Assembly: GCF_000972785.3 (NCBI RefSeq)
Contig: NZ_CP011253.3
Coordinates: 2,728,001 to 2,792,000 of the forward strand
From: Pandoraea oxalativorans
GTDB taxonomy: Bacteria; Pseudomonadota; Gammaproteobacteria; Burkholderiales; Burkholderiaceae
Length of the DNA: 64,000 nucleotides
Reading direction: 5' to 3'
Shown here: positions 17,668 to 25,363 of the stretch, in pieces
Layout of the letters: each line of letters begins with the position of its first letter
Position numbering within the stretch: the stretch's first letter is position 1
Position numbers and translations under genes: made by a program
Notes under the pieces: generated by a model
What the model was told of the DNA's origin: nothing
The model's database searches: none
The model's input: the letters and a program-made list of their open reading frames with translations, nothing else

Positions 17668-18165
17668 TTAGTCCGGCGCCAACGCCAACGTCTCGCCGGT
17701 GGCGTTGGCGCGATGCTGCGCAACGGCACGCAAGCAATGTGCGACACACCCTGCGAGCGCTTCGTCGAAATGCGGCTGTGCGCCGGACACGGCCACGACG
17801 ATGCCGTGCTGGGCCACGCTGCCCCAGAGATTGGTGTCGCCACACCTCAGGCGATACGGCTCGCACAACTGCACCACCCGGCTGTCCTTGCCGGTCATCC
17901 ATGAGACGCGCGCTTTCGCACGCGCGTAAGCGCCGTAGTCCGCGTCCCATTGCTTCGGATCGGGTAGCGACAGTTCATAGAGGATGGATTCTTCGAACGT
18001 AGCGACGTCCGGGCCCATGGCGGGGTCCATCACCACGATGTGAAGGCATCCGCTTTGCCCGACGGTTTCGTTTTGCAGGGCATTCAGCAGCGTGGGCATC
18101 AGCAGTTCGAGCGCCGCGACGGCGGCTGCGCGGTCTGCGAAGTGGCTTCCTTGATAGCGTGTCAT
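17668..18165 (-). CDS. Conserved hypothetical protein, possibly GlcG/UPF0303-like fold
   Basis: 165-residue soluble protein with no signal peptide or membrane segment. I do not recognise it firmly. The second half (KARVSWMTGKDSRVVQL ... HGIVVAVSGAQPHFDEALAG) has the general order of GlcG/HbpS/UPF0303 proteins: a basic KA segment, a Ser-containing segment, a glycine-flanked VSG strand, then an acidic helix. The match is weak. It begins 1 bp after the stop of the ABC transporter gene and is probably co-transcribed with it. Confidence 0.65.
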   Translation of the reverse strand: MTRYQGSHFADRAAAVAALELLMPTLLNALQNETVGQSGCLHIVVMDPAMGPDVATFEESILYELSLPDPKQWDADYGAYARAKARVSWMTGKDSRVVQLCEPYRLRCGDTNLWGSVAQHGIVVAVSGAQPHFDEALAGCVAHCLRAVAQHRANATGETLALAPD

Positions 18166-18166
18166 G

Positions 18167-20071
18167 TCAGAGGCGGTGAGGTTCCGAAGGGTGTTGGGCC
18201 GTGGTGGTGCCGGGCTGCGATTGGGGCATGGCTGGCAATGGGATAGCGGAGACGGGCGCGGGACTCAGGATGGTGTCCTGCTCGATCTGTTCCAATTCGC
18301 GCTCCTGTTCCTGCAACTGCCACATCTGTGCGTAGACGCCGCCCAGCGCCAGCAGATCGTCGTGACGTCCCTGCTCGACGAGACGCCCGTGCTCCATCAC
18401 CAGAATCCAGTCGGCCCCGACGACCGTCGATAGCCGATGGGCAATCAGCAGGCTCGTGCGATGTTCGGCGAGCTGCATCATTTCGTCCTGAATGGCCCGC
18501 TCGGTGCGCGTGTCGAGCGCCGACGTCGCCTCGTCGAACACAATGATCGGCGGGCTTTTGAGCAGCGCGCGGGCGATGGCAATGCGCTGCCGTTCGCCCC
18601 CGGAGAGCCGCATGCCCCGTTCGCCGACGCGCGTCTCATAAGCGTCGGGGAGCGCCTCGATGAACGGGGCCAACTGGGCGCTGCGCGCCGCCTTCACGAC
18701 GTCGGCGCGCGTCGCACCGGGGCGGCCGTAGGCAATGTTGTAGGCGAGTGTTTCGTTAAAGAGGATGGTGTCTTGCGGAACGATACCGATCGCGTCGCGA
18801 AGACTCTGCTGCGTGAGCTCACGCAAGTCCTGCCCGTCGATGCGCACGGTGCCCGCGTCGGGCTGATACAGACGAAATAGCAGACGCGCCAATGTCGACT
18901 TGCCCGAACCGCTGCCGCCGACAATCGCGAGCGTCTTCCCGGCCCCGACGTGAAACGAAACGTCATACAGCAGTTGCCGACCCGGCTCATAGCTGAAGTC
19001 CACGCCGGAGAACTCGATCGCGCCCCCTTTGACGACCAACGCACGGGCACCGGGCGCGTCGCCGTCTTCGTCCGGCCGTCCTTTGGCGAACAGAAGCGCG
19101 AAAAGACGCTCGATGTTGGTCATGGCGTCGTTGGTCTCGCGAAACACAAAACCCAGCGCATTGAGTGGGAGGCTGACTTGAATGATGTAGGCATTGATCA
19201 GCACGAGATCTCCGATGGTCATCGTGTGCGCCAGCACGTGCTCCCCGGCGAGCAACATCACGGCCGCGATCCCGGCACCGATGCATGCGCTTTGTCCAAT
19301 GTGAAGTGCCGACAGGGCCGACTGGTTGGCCACGCCCGCCTGTGACCACTCGTGCGCTACGCCGCGCAGACGTTCCGTCTCGAACGATTCCCGGGCGAAA
19401 TACTTGACCGTTTCGGCGTTCAACAGGCTGTCGACGATGCGGCTGCTCTGCGTCGCTTCGAGCGCATTCACCTGCTTTTGCACACGCATGCGTCGGCGTG
19501 CGGCATAGGCTGTCCATGCGGCATAAGTCATAAACGTCGCCGCGATGATCGTCAGGAAGCCGCTGCCGTAGTTGCGCACAATGATGACCAGAATCAGACC
19601 GATTTCGACCAGCGTCGGCACGATGGCGAAGAGCGACACGCCCAGCAGGAAGCCGACGGCCGTCGTCCCTTTTTCCATATCCCGGATGACCGCGCCGGTT
19701 TCGCGCTGGGCTTGGAAGCGCGCGCCCAGATGATGGAGGTGTGAAAACGTCTTCACCGTGAGATCGGCGACCGTTCGTTGCGTCACGTCGGAAAACACGC
19801 CGTCCCGCACCTCGTTGAACGCGTTCGCCATGAAACGGATGAGCGCGTAGCCGAGGATCAGGAAGACCGGCAGCATGGCGACGTTCGCGACGCTGAGTTC
19901 GTCCACGATGTGTTTGAGCAGCACCGGGACCGATACGGAGGCGAGCTTCGCAGCCACCAGCAGGCCCAGCGCGACGACCACGCGCCATCCGTGGGCTTGC
20001 ACTGCGTCCCATAGATAGGAGGCGATCTGCCATCGTACGTTGCGGGGAGTGTGATTCGGTTGTGCTTGCAT
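18167..20071 (-). CDS. ABC transporter, fused permease/ATPase, Atm1/HMT1-like exporter
   Basis: 634-residue half-transporter that should work as a homodimer in the inner membrane. The type-I ABC exporter membrane domain covers about residues 25-310 with six hydrophobic segments; FRETNDAMTNIERLFALL at its end is typical of Atm1-type half-transporters. The nucleotide-binding domain (about 350-590) has Walker A GGSGSGKSTL, Q-loop, signature LSGGERQRIAIARAL, Walker B IIVFDEATSALD and switch His (IAHRLSTV). Known Atm1-like proteins export glutathione-linked or metal conjugates. In this locus export of a glycoconjugate is another possibility. It is preceded by a sigma-54-type site divergent from that of galE. 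Confidence 0.88.
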   Translation of the reverse strand: MQAQPNHTPRNVRWQIASYLWDAVQAHGWRVVVALGLLVAAKLASVSVPVLLKHIVDELSVANVAMLPVFLILGYALIRFMANAFNEVRDGVFSDVTQRTVADLTVKTFSHLHHLGARFQAQRETGAVIRDMEKGTTAVGFLLGVSLFAIVPTLVEIGLILVIIVRNYGSGFLTIIAATFMTYAAWTAYAARRRMRVQKQVNALEATQSSRIVDSLLNAETVKYFARESFETERLRGVAHEWSQAGVANQSALSALHIGQSACIGAGIAAVMLLAGEHVLAHTMTIGDLVLINAYIIQVSLPLNALGFVFRETNDAMTNIERLFALLFAKGRPDEDGDAPGARALVVKGGAIEFSGVDFSYEPGRQLLYDVSFHVGAGKTLAIVGGSGSGKSTLARLLFRLYQPDAGTVRIDGQDLRELTQQSLRDAIGIVPQDTILFNETLAYNIAYGRPGATRADVVKAARSAQLAPFIEALPDAYETRVGERGMRLSGGERQRIAIARALLKSPPIIVFDEATSALDTRTERAIQDEMMQLAEHRTSLLIAHRLSTVVGADWILVMEHGRLVEQGRHDDLLALGGVYAQMWQLQEQERELEQIEQDTILSPAPVSAIPLPAMPQSQPGTTTAQHPSEPHRL

Positions 20072-20157
20072 GTCCTGGATGATGGGGCGTCGGACCGCGC
20101 CCGGCCTGAATTAAGGCACCCTGATCGATTGCGCAGGGCGACGCAAACTCAGGACGC

Positions 20158-20174
20158 TGCAAGAGCCGTACCAG
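20158..20174 (-). promoter_or_regulatory. Candidate sigma-54 promoter of the ABC transporter operon
   Basis: On the minus strand the site reads CTGGTACGGCTCTTGCA. It has TGG-ACG with one mismatch in the -24 element, GG-N10-GC spacing and a perfect TTGC. Transcription would start near 20147, 76 bases before the ATG. The 326-bp divergent gap 20072-20397 otherwise contains only the galE promoter site; no gene is seen in it. Confidence 0.5.
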
Positions 20175-20301
20175 TGTGTGGGCGTGGCGTCTGGCCCATT
20201 GGCATGAACATCGGCAGGAGGAAACTGCAAAGCGATGCAATTTGGACGCAAGCGCTGGCGCGACAGGCAGGCGCCGACGCCCCGCCACCGATTTCTTCAG
20301 G

Positions 20302-20317
20302 CGGCACGATGATTGCT
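20302..20317 (+). promoter_or_regulatory. Candidate sigma-54 promoter of galE
   Basis: The site reads CGGCACGATGATTGCT, with 15 of 16 positions fitting the TGGCACG-N4-TTGCW consensus (only the first T is C) and exact GG-N10-GC spacing. Transcription would start near 20328, 70 bases upstream of the ATG at 20398. Confidence 0.6.
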
Positions 20318-20397
20318 TGACGTCGTTGAGCGGCCCGGTCGGCTCCCCCGCCGAGGCCGTCCGCCCCGTCGACATCGCCAACCGAAGGATTCGAATC

Positions 20398-21417
20398 ATG
20401 CGTGGACAGACTGTGCTTGTCACGGGCGGCACCGGGTATATCGGTTCGCACACCTGTGTGACGCTGCTGGAGCATGGCTACGATGTGGTCATCCTCGACA
20501 ATCTCGTCAACAGTTGCGAGACGGTGATCTCCCGCATTGCCGGCATCTGTGGACGCTCGCCGGTGTTCATCCAGGGGGACGTGTGTTCTGCCGAAGTCCT
20601 CGACTATGTGTTCAGGTCATTCGACATCTCGTCGGTGATTCACTTCGCGGCGCTCAAGGCCGTGGGCGAGTCGGTGAAACGCCCGGTCGACTACTACTGC
20701 AATAACGTTGGCGGCATATTGACGTTGGCTCGGGCCATGCGCGCGCATGGCGTTCACGATCTCGTCTTCAGTTCGTCCGCCGCGGTGTACGGCAATCCCG
20801 AACGGATTCCCATCGACGAGTCATGCGCGCTGTCCGCCGTGAGTCCTTATGGGCAAACGAAGCTGTTCGCGGAGGCCATGCTGCGCGATGCGGCACGCGC
20901 CGATTCCGCATGGCGCATTGCCGTGCTGAGGTACTTCAATCCTGTGGGTGCGCATGATAGCGGCAGCATCGGCGAAGACACCGTTGGCGCACCGAACAAC
21001 CTGATGCCCTTCGTTACCCGGGTGGCCCTGGGCCAGGAGTCCAAGCTCAAGGTCTACGGTGGCGACTGGAACACCGTGGACGGCACGGGCATGCGCGACT
21101 ATGTCCATGTGATGGATGTGGCGCAAGGCCACTTGATGGCGCTCGACGCGTTGAGGCGTCTCGACCGCGGATTCACGGTCAATCTGGGTGCCGGGCGAGG
21201 CTACACCGTTCTGCAACTCGTCAAGGCGTTCGAGAACACGTGTGGCCGGAGAGTGCCGTACGAGCTTGCGCCGAGACGCGACGGCGACGTTGCCTGCTGT
21301 TTCGCGTCAACGTCGCTCGCACGCCGCCTGATCGGATGGGAAGCCAGACACGGCATCGAGCGGATGTGCCGCGACCACTGGCGCTGGCAGGTGAACAACC
21401 CGACCGGCTATCGCTAG
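20398..21417 (+). CDS. galE: UDP-glucose 4-epimerase
   Basis: 339-residue NAD-dependent epimerase interconverting UDP-glucose and UDP-galactose (or the N-acetyl forms). Landmarks are the N-terminal VTGGTGYIGSHTCVTLLEHGYDVVILDNL, the Ser/Tyr/Lys catalytic set (SSSAAVYG; YGQTK), RYFNPVGAH, the conserved PNNLMPFV, and GTGMRDYVHVMDVAQGH. These are full-length GalE signatures. The ATG at 20398 follows AAGGAT. A long upstream frame without homology is ignored. It is the last glycan gene of the region and supplies galactose-type donors. Its divergent neighbour is the ABC exporter. Confidence 0.93.
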   Translation: MRGQTVLVTGGTGYIGSHTCVTLLEHGYDVVILDNLVNSCETVISRIAGICGRSPVFIQGDVCSAEVLDYVFRSFDISSVIHFAALKAVGESVKRPVDYYCNNVGGILTLARAMRAHGVHDLVFSSSAAVYGNPERIPIDESCALSAVSPYGQTKLFAEAMLRDAARADSAWRIAVLRYFNPVGAHDSGSIGEDTVGAPNNLMPFVTRVALGQESKLKVYGGDWNTVDGTGMRDYVHVMDVAQGHLMALDALRRLDRGFTVNLGAGRGYTVLQLVKAFENTCGRRVPYELAPRRDGDVACCFASTSLARRLIGWEARHGIERMCRDHWRWQVNNPTGYR

Positions 21418-21660
21418 TCGAGCGCGAGATGGCGGCCCGCCACGGTGGACAATTCGACGGTCCCCGCGAAGATCGTCTGACCGCCCGTGTGATATGCCCC
21501 GCGCGCATGGACACTAAGCCCCGCTTCACGGCAAATGACCGACCCAGCCGCGATATCCCGGATGCTTGTGTGCTTTTCGAGATAGCCATCGACGAAGCCG
21601 AGCGCGGCGAAGCCAAGGCCGATGGTGGCGCACCGATACTCGGCTACGCCCCAGCCGGAC
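21417..21660 (-). pseudogene. Relic of an inositol-monophosphatase family gene (C-terminal part only)
   Basis: The minus-strand frame encodes a stretch with RCATIGLGFAALGFVDGYLE and then SIRDIAAGSVICREAGLSV. This corresponds to the C-terminal half of inositol monophosphatase/SuhB/HisN proteins, where the block G-X-AAL-X-G-X-VDGY-E ... WDIAAG-X-I-REAGG carries the last metal ligand (Asp of D-AAG). The N-terminal half with the DXE and DPIDGT metal sites is absent, and the frame has no plausible start with homology. The remnant ends sharing bases with the galE stop. It fills most of the 338-bp gap 21418-21755; the rest holds an inverted repeat. Confidence 0.6.
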
Positions 21661-21682
21661 GTCCTTAACGCGTATTCAACAC

Positions 21683-21733
21683 CGGACTGACCTGGACGGC
21701 GACACGCCGACGTCACATCAAGGTCAGTCCGGC
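21683..21733. repeat. 12-bp perfect inverted repeat (hairpin) downstream of the asparaginase gene
   Basis: CCGGACTGACCT at 21683-21694 pairs perfectly with AGGTCAGTCCGG at 21722-21733 across a 27-base loop that has a small GGCG/CGCC inner stem. It lies 22 bases past the asparaginase stop and could terminate that transcript. There is no T-run on either side, so a Rho-independent terminator is doubtful. Confidence 0.4.
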
Positions 21734-21755
21734 TGAAAGCGGCGAAGGACGCCCG

Positions 21756-22856
21756 TCAATGCGTGGCGTCGAATGCCTTTTGCACTTTGTCAGCGGCGCT
21801 GACGCCATTGCCGATGAGGAGTTGCGTGAGCACTCGGGCCTTTTGCGGATTCAGATCGTAGGAGACGACGAACCCCGTCTTGTCGTCGGAGACTTCGACG
21901 TTGCGGTTGACGAACCCGGCGCCCACGCGCGACGACCGGACCACCACGATGCCCGTGCGCGCAGCGGCTTCGAGCGCGTCGAGTGCCGCTTTGGAGGCAT
22001 TGCCATCGCCCACGCCCGCGAGCACGATGCCCTTGGCGTCGTGTCGCACCGCGTCGTCGATCTGGGTGGCGTCCATGTCGGCATGCGCGTAGACGATGTC
22101 GACGCGCGGCAGACCAGCGTTGGGCACTGCCAGTGAGCCTTTTCGACCCGCCGGGGCTGCGGCCAGATACCGGATCGACGCAGGATCGACGTACCCGAGC
22201 GGGCCACCGTTCGGGTTTTGAAACGTCTGCACCGACGTTGTATTCGTCTTGGTGACCCAGCGCGGCGAGTGAATCGTGTCGTTCAGGACGACGAGCACAC
22301 CCCGGTTGCGGGACTGCGCACTGGCGGCTACTTCGACAGCTTCGTAAAGATTGCCCGGGCCGTCGGCACTCACCGCCGTACTCGGACGCATCGAACCGAC
22401 CAGCACGACCGGTTGGCTCGCAGCGAGCACGTTATCGAGGAAGAACGCGGTTTCCTCCATGGTGTCGGTACCATGCGTGATCACGATGCCGTCGGCCTCG
22501 TTGCGCTCGAACGCCTGCTTGATGCGCGCGGCCAGCTGATACCAGACTTTGCTGTTCATGTCCTGCGAGCCGATGTTCGAAATCTGCTCCGCTTTAATCG
22601 TGGCCAGCTTGTCCAGACCGGGCACGCTGGCCGTCAGTTGCTCGCCCGTCACGCCGCCGGCGTTGTAGCCGATGGCCGAGCGAGCGTCGCCCGTGCTGGC
22701 GATCGTGCCGCCGGTCGCGAGTACGAGAATGCGCGGCTTGGGTGACTCCGTTCCGGCCGCGGCGGCCGTCAAGGCGTAGCCGCCAGCGCTCAACGTCAAT
22801 GCGGCGATTGCAATCGAGTGCATCAGAACCTGCTGAGGGGTCTTCGACAATGTCAT
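21756..22856 (-). CDS. Periplasmic L-asparaginase, type II
   Basis: 366-residue amidohydrolase converting asparagine (and perhaps glutamine) to the acid and ammonia. Start ATG 22856 is supported by AGGAG nine bases upstream and by a signal peptide immediately after it (IAIAALTLSAGGYALTAAAAG, cleavage near residue 31); the longer frame up to 22964 is rejected. The first catalytic Thr is in LATGGTIASTGDARSA, and the second Thr-Asp-Glu triad region is ITHGTDTMEETAFFL. GSMRPSTAVSADGPGNLYEAV is typical of the bacterial type. No operon partner; the neighbour PhzF gene is read in the same direction but about 150 bp away. Confidence 0.93.
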   Translation of the reverse strand: MTLSKTPQQVLMHSIAIAALTLSAGGYALTAAAAGTESPKPRILVLATGGTIASTGDARSAIGYNAGGVTGEQLTASVPGLDKLATIKAEQISNIGSQDMNSKVWYQLAARIKQAFERNEADGIVITHGTDTMEETAFFLDNVLAASQPVVLVGSMRPSTAVSADGPGNLYEAVEVAASAQSRNRGVLVVLNDTIHSPRWVTKTNTTSVQTFQNPNGGPLGYVDPASIRYLAAAPAGRKGSLAVPNAGLPRVDIVYAHADMDATQIDDAVRHDAKGIVLAGVGDGNASKAALDALEAAARTGIVVVRSSRVGAGFVNRNVEVSDDKTGFVVSYDLNPQKARVLTQLLIGNGVSAADKVQKAFDATH

Positions 22857-23005
22857 GAATTCGCTCCTGTTATGTCGTTTATCAAGCATCGCGCCGAGGG
22901 CTGGCGTGACGTCCGACATATTGACAATTTTTGAACTGCGAAGGAAGAGGCTGAAGATTCCCACGAGGTCGACGTTTCAGTTGTCGTCGGGTGAGGTCTG
23001 CCCGC

Positions 23006-23929
23006 TCAAGCGTGCGGCTCAAGCATGGCGAACTCCACTGCGCCGCTGATCCAGCAGCCGGACTCGCGATTGCCGGGTTCGCGTAGCGCCACCCGAATGC
23101 AGGACGGACGTCCCATGGCAAAGCCCTGATAGATGCGCACAGTCGACTCGCCGTTTGCCAGCAGCCCGTAATGCAGCACGCCGTAAAGCGTGGCCGCCGC
23201 CGCGATGCCCGTGGCGGCGTCTTCCGGATAGCCCGACGAACGCGGGAACTGGCGAGCCTGCAACACCAGTGGCCGCTTGCGCTCGACGGCGAACGGATAC
23301 AACCCGGTCGAATTGACGGCGTCGCACAGCGCAGCGACTGCGCTGAGTTTCGGCGTCAGCGCGTTCAGTTTTTCGACGGCCCGAAGGGGCACGAGCGTCT
23401 TCGTGCGGCTAGTACTGGCGTTGACGATGTTCATGGGCGCCAGATCGTCCGCGCCGATCCCTAACACTTCGCAAATGGCGGCCACGAGCGTCGGGGCCGC
23501 TACCGGTTCGACGCTGCCTCGCGGCTGACCGACGTCGATGCGCTGCGTCGCCTCGTCGAAACGGACATCGACCCGACCGCTCAGCGTCTCCACGGTCGCA
23601 CTGGGTGTCGTCCAGCGCCCCGCTTCACGCAACAGCCACATCGCGCCGAGCGTGGCATGCCCGCACATCTCCATCTCATGCGCCGGGACGAAAAAGCGCA
23701 GACGAACCGTATTGCGCGGGTCGCTGGCTCGACAGACAAAGGCGCTTTCATGGCCGTAACGCGCGGCAATTGCCATCATGTCGTCGGACGAGAGGCTGTC
23801 TGCGTCAAACACGACCGGGGCCGGATTGCCGCCACCGGCACCGGCGGAGAACACGTTGACGAAGCGCAAATCCGGTGCGGCTGCCGCGGGCGAGGGAATG
23901 CTGGGGGGAACCAGGCTTGAGGTGGTCAT
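23006..23929 (-). CDS. PhzF family isomerase/epimerase
   Basis: 307-residue member of the PhzF/DapF-like fold. Both halves are visible: N-terminal FVNVFSAGAGGGNPAPVVFDAD and RYGHESAFVC (the conserved Glu of PhzF), then FVPAHEMEMCGHATLGAMWLL. In the C-terminal half, PEDAATGIAAAATLYGVLHYG holds the family D-X-A-T/SG motif. Start ATG 23929 has AGGAG upstream; a much longer frame to 24217 is not supported. True phenazine synthesis is not implied, as no other phz genes are near. It is divergent from an AraC regulator, which may control it. The substrate is unknown. Confidence 0.88.
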   Translation of the reverse strand: MTTSSLVPPSIPSPAAAAPDLRFVNVFSAGAGGGNPAPVVFDADSLSSDDMMAIAARYGHESAFVCRASDPRNTVRLRFFVPAHEMEMCGHATLGAMWLLREAGRWTTPSATVETLSGRVDVRFDEATQRIDVGQPRGSVEPVAAPTLVAAICEVLGIGADDLAPMNIVNASTSRTKTLVPLRAVEKLNALTPKLSAVAALCDAVNSTGLYPFAVERKRPLVLQARQFPRSSGYPEDAATGIAAAATLYGVLHYGLLANGESTVRIYQGFAMGRPSCIRVALREPGNRESGCWISGAVEFAMLEPHA

Positions 23930-24227
23930 CGGACACTCCTGATGGCAAGTGGCGCAAGCATGCCCGACGTCGGAACGGCGGTCGCCTTCAATCGGGCCAG
24001 TCCGTGCGTCCGATCGGGCCATACCTCGCTCGGGCCGGTAAGCGGATGGCGCATGCGCATCGGCGATTTCCCGAGGTATCGCGTCGAATGACGAGAATAC
24101 GTCGCGTGTGCCATGACGCTCCCCACCGTTCCACTGACGTTTTGGACAAAGCCTATACTGGCCGCCTGCACGCCGGAATATGATCCGGCAACGTCGCCAT
24201 TCGGGTTGACCCGCCAAGGAATCGAAA

Positions 24228-25082
24228 GTGAACCTTTATCCCACCGCATCGCGTCATTTGTACGGAGATCGCGTCGCCGATGTCCGGCATGTGAGCGTCG
24301 GTGAATATCGCACGCCCCCTCATGCGCATGACGACGAGTACATGTTTCTCCTCCCCAGGACCGGGCAACTCGTGCTTAACGTCGAGTCGAATGTTGCGCC
24401 GGTGCGCGTCGCACCGAAGTCGTTCGTCGTGGTGCCGCCGCGGCGTGTTCACGATACGCGGGGCCACCGGCCCGGGCAGGAACACGTGGCCGTCTATGTC
24501 GCGAGCGATTTCGTTGCCTTTTGCGAACGCAAGGCACGACGCAAGCTCGCATGCAACCGCATCTCGATCTGGTCAGCGCCGCTGGCACTGTTCGATGCGG
24601 TTCGTGTCGCAGACGACACGCGCACGACAAACGGTGCTCCATTCCCTGAGCTGGCCGCCTTCCGGGCGGACCTCGCGGTGCGTACGGTGGCTGCGAGTTG
24701 CGTCGAAGCCGGTCTGACGTCTGCTGCGATCCCGCAATGTCGTAGCGATGCCCATGCCGAGATCGTGCGCGATATCCGGACGTTTCTGGATGCAACGCTC
24801 GATGAGCCCATGACGCTCGATCGCATCGCCTATGAATTTGGCCTGTCACGACGCACGTTGACGCGAATCTTTCGGGACGCCACGGGCGAGTCCGTCGTCG
24901 ATTACCAGTCGCGACGCCGCGTGGAAATCGCGGCAACGTTGCTGCGCGCCCCCGGCATGACGGTGCTTGCCGTCGCGGCGGCTGTGGGACTGGACTCACC
25001 GTCCTATCTCGCACGACTCTTCAGGCAACACGGGTACGCGCCGCCGAACGCCTTCAAGCAAGGCGCTCCGCGTATCGATTGA
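24228..25082 (+). CDS. AraC family transcriptional regulator
   Basis: 284-residue regulator. The N-terminal AraC cupin (about 15-90) contains VGEYRTPPHAHDDEYMFLL and the VVPPRRVHDTRG strand. The C-terminal double HTH (about 185-280) reads LDRIAYEFGLSRRTLTRIFRDATG and VLAVAAAVGLDSPSYLARLFRQHGY. The gene is divergent from the PhzF-family gene across 298 bp (23930-24227), in which I see no gene. The small ligand sensed by the cupin is unknown. It could also influence the toxin operon that starts 280 bp downstream, but nothing in the sequence shows this. Confidence 0.88.
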   Translation: MNLYPTASRHLYGDRVADVRHVSVGEYRTPPHAHDDEYMFLLPRTGQLVLNVESNVAPVRVAPKSFVVVPPRRVHDTRGHRPGQEHVAVYVASDFVAFCERKARRKLACNRISIWSAPLALFDAVRVADDTRTTNGAPFPELAAFRADLAVRTVAASCVEAGLTSAAIPQCRSDAHAEIVRDIRTFLDATLDEPMTLDRIAYEFGLSRRTLTRIFRDATGESVVDYQSRRRVEIAATLLRAPGMTVLAVAAAVGLDSPSYLARLFRQHGYAPPNAFKQGAPRID

Positions 25083-25147
25083 TCCTCCCAGGCTGTTCAA
25101 AAACCTCCGCGATTTTCCACGGTGAACCAAAAAATTGGCGGCGTCTC

Positions 25148-25163
25148 CTGTCAACGTTGACAG
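25148..25163. promoter_or_regulatory. Perfect 16-bp palindrome upstream of the Tc toxin operon, possible operator
   Basis: CTGTCAACGTTGACAG is an exact palindrome about 200 bp upstream of the first toxin gene and 66 bp after the AraC stop. Each arm contains the hexamer TTGACA (one per strand), identical to the sigma-70 -35 consensus, but no good -10 lies at the right distance on the + strand. It is the only striking element in the 281-bp gap 25083-25363. Interpretation as a dimeric repressor site is an inference. Confidence 0.45.
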
Positions 25164-25363
25164 TTGTTTTGGGCGTGCAGTGAGCCGACGATAGTCGGAC
25201 AACCTCTGCAAAACGATCCTCACGACACATATTTCAGCGACACAGCAATTCCAGATTGCACGCAGCACCGGCGCGTCTTGCGCCCCTGACCACCCGCGCG
25301 TCGGCACTCTCTACGCGGCGGGAAGCCTTGGCATACGCGCCCCAGCGCACGAGGGAGACGCCG

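Noticed and set aside
22857..22964. 5' extension of the L-asparaginase
   Set aside because: Signal peptide and AGGAG support the start at 22856; the extra 36 residues would bury the signal.
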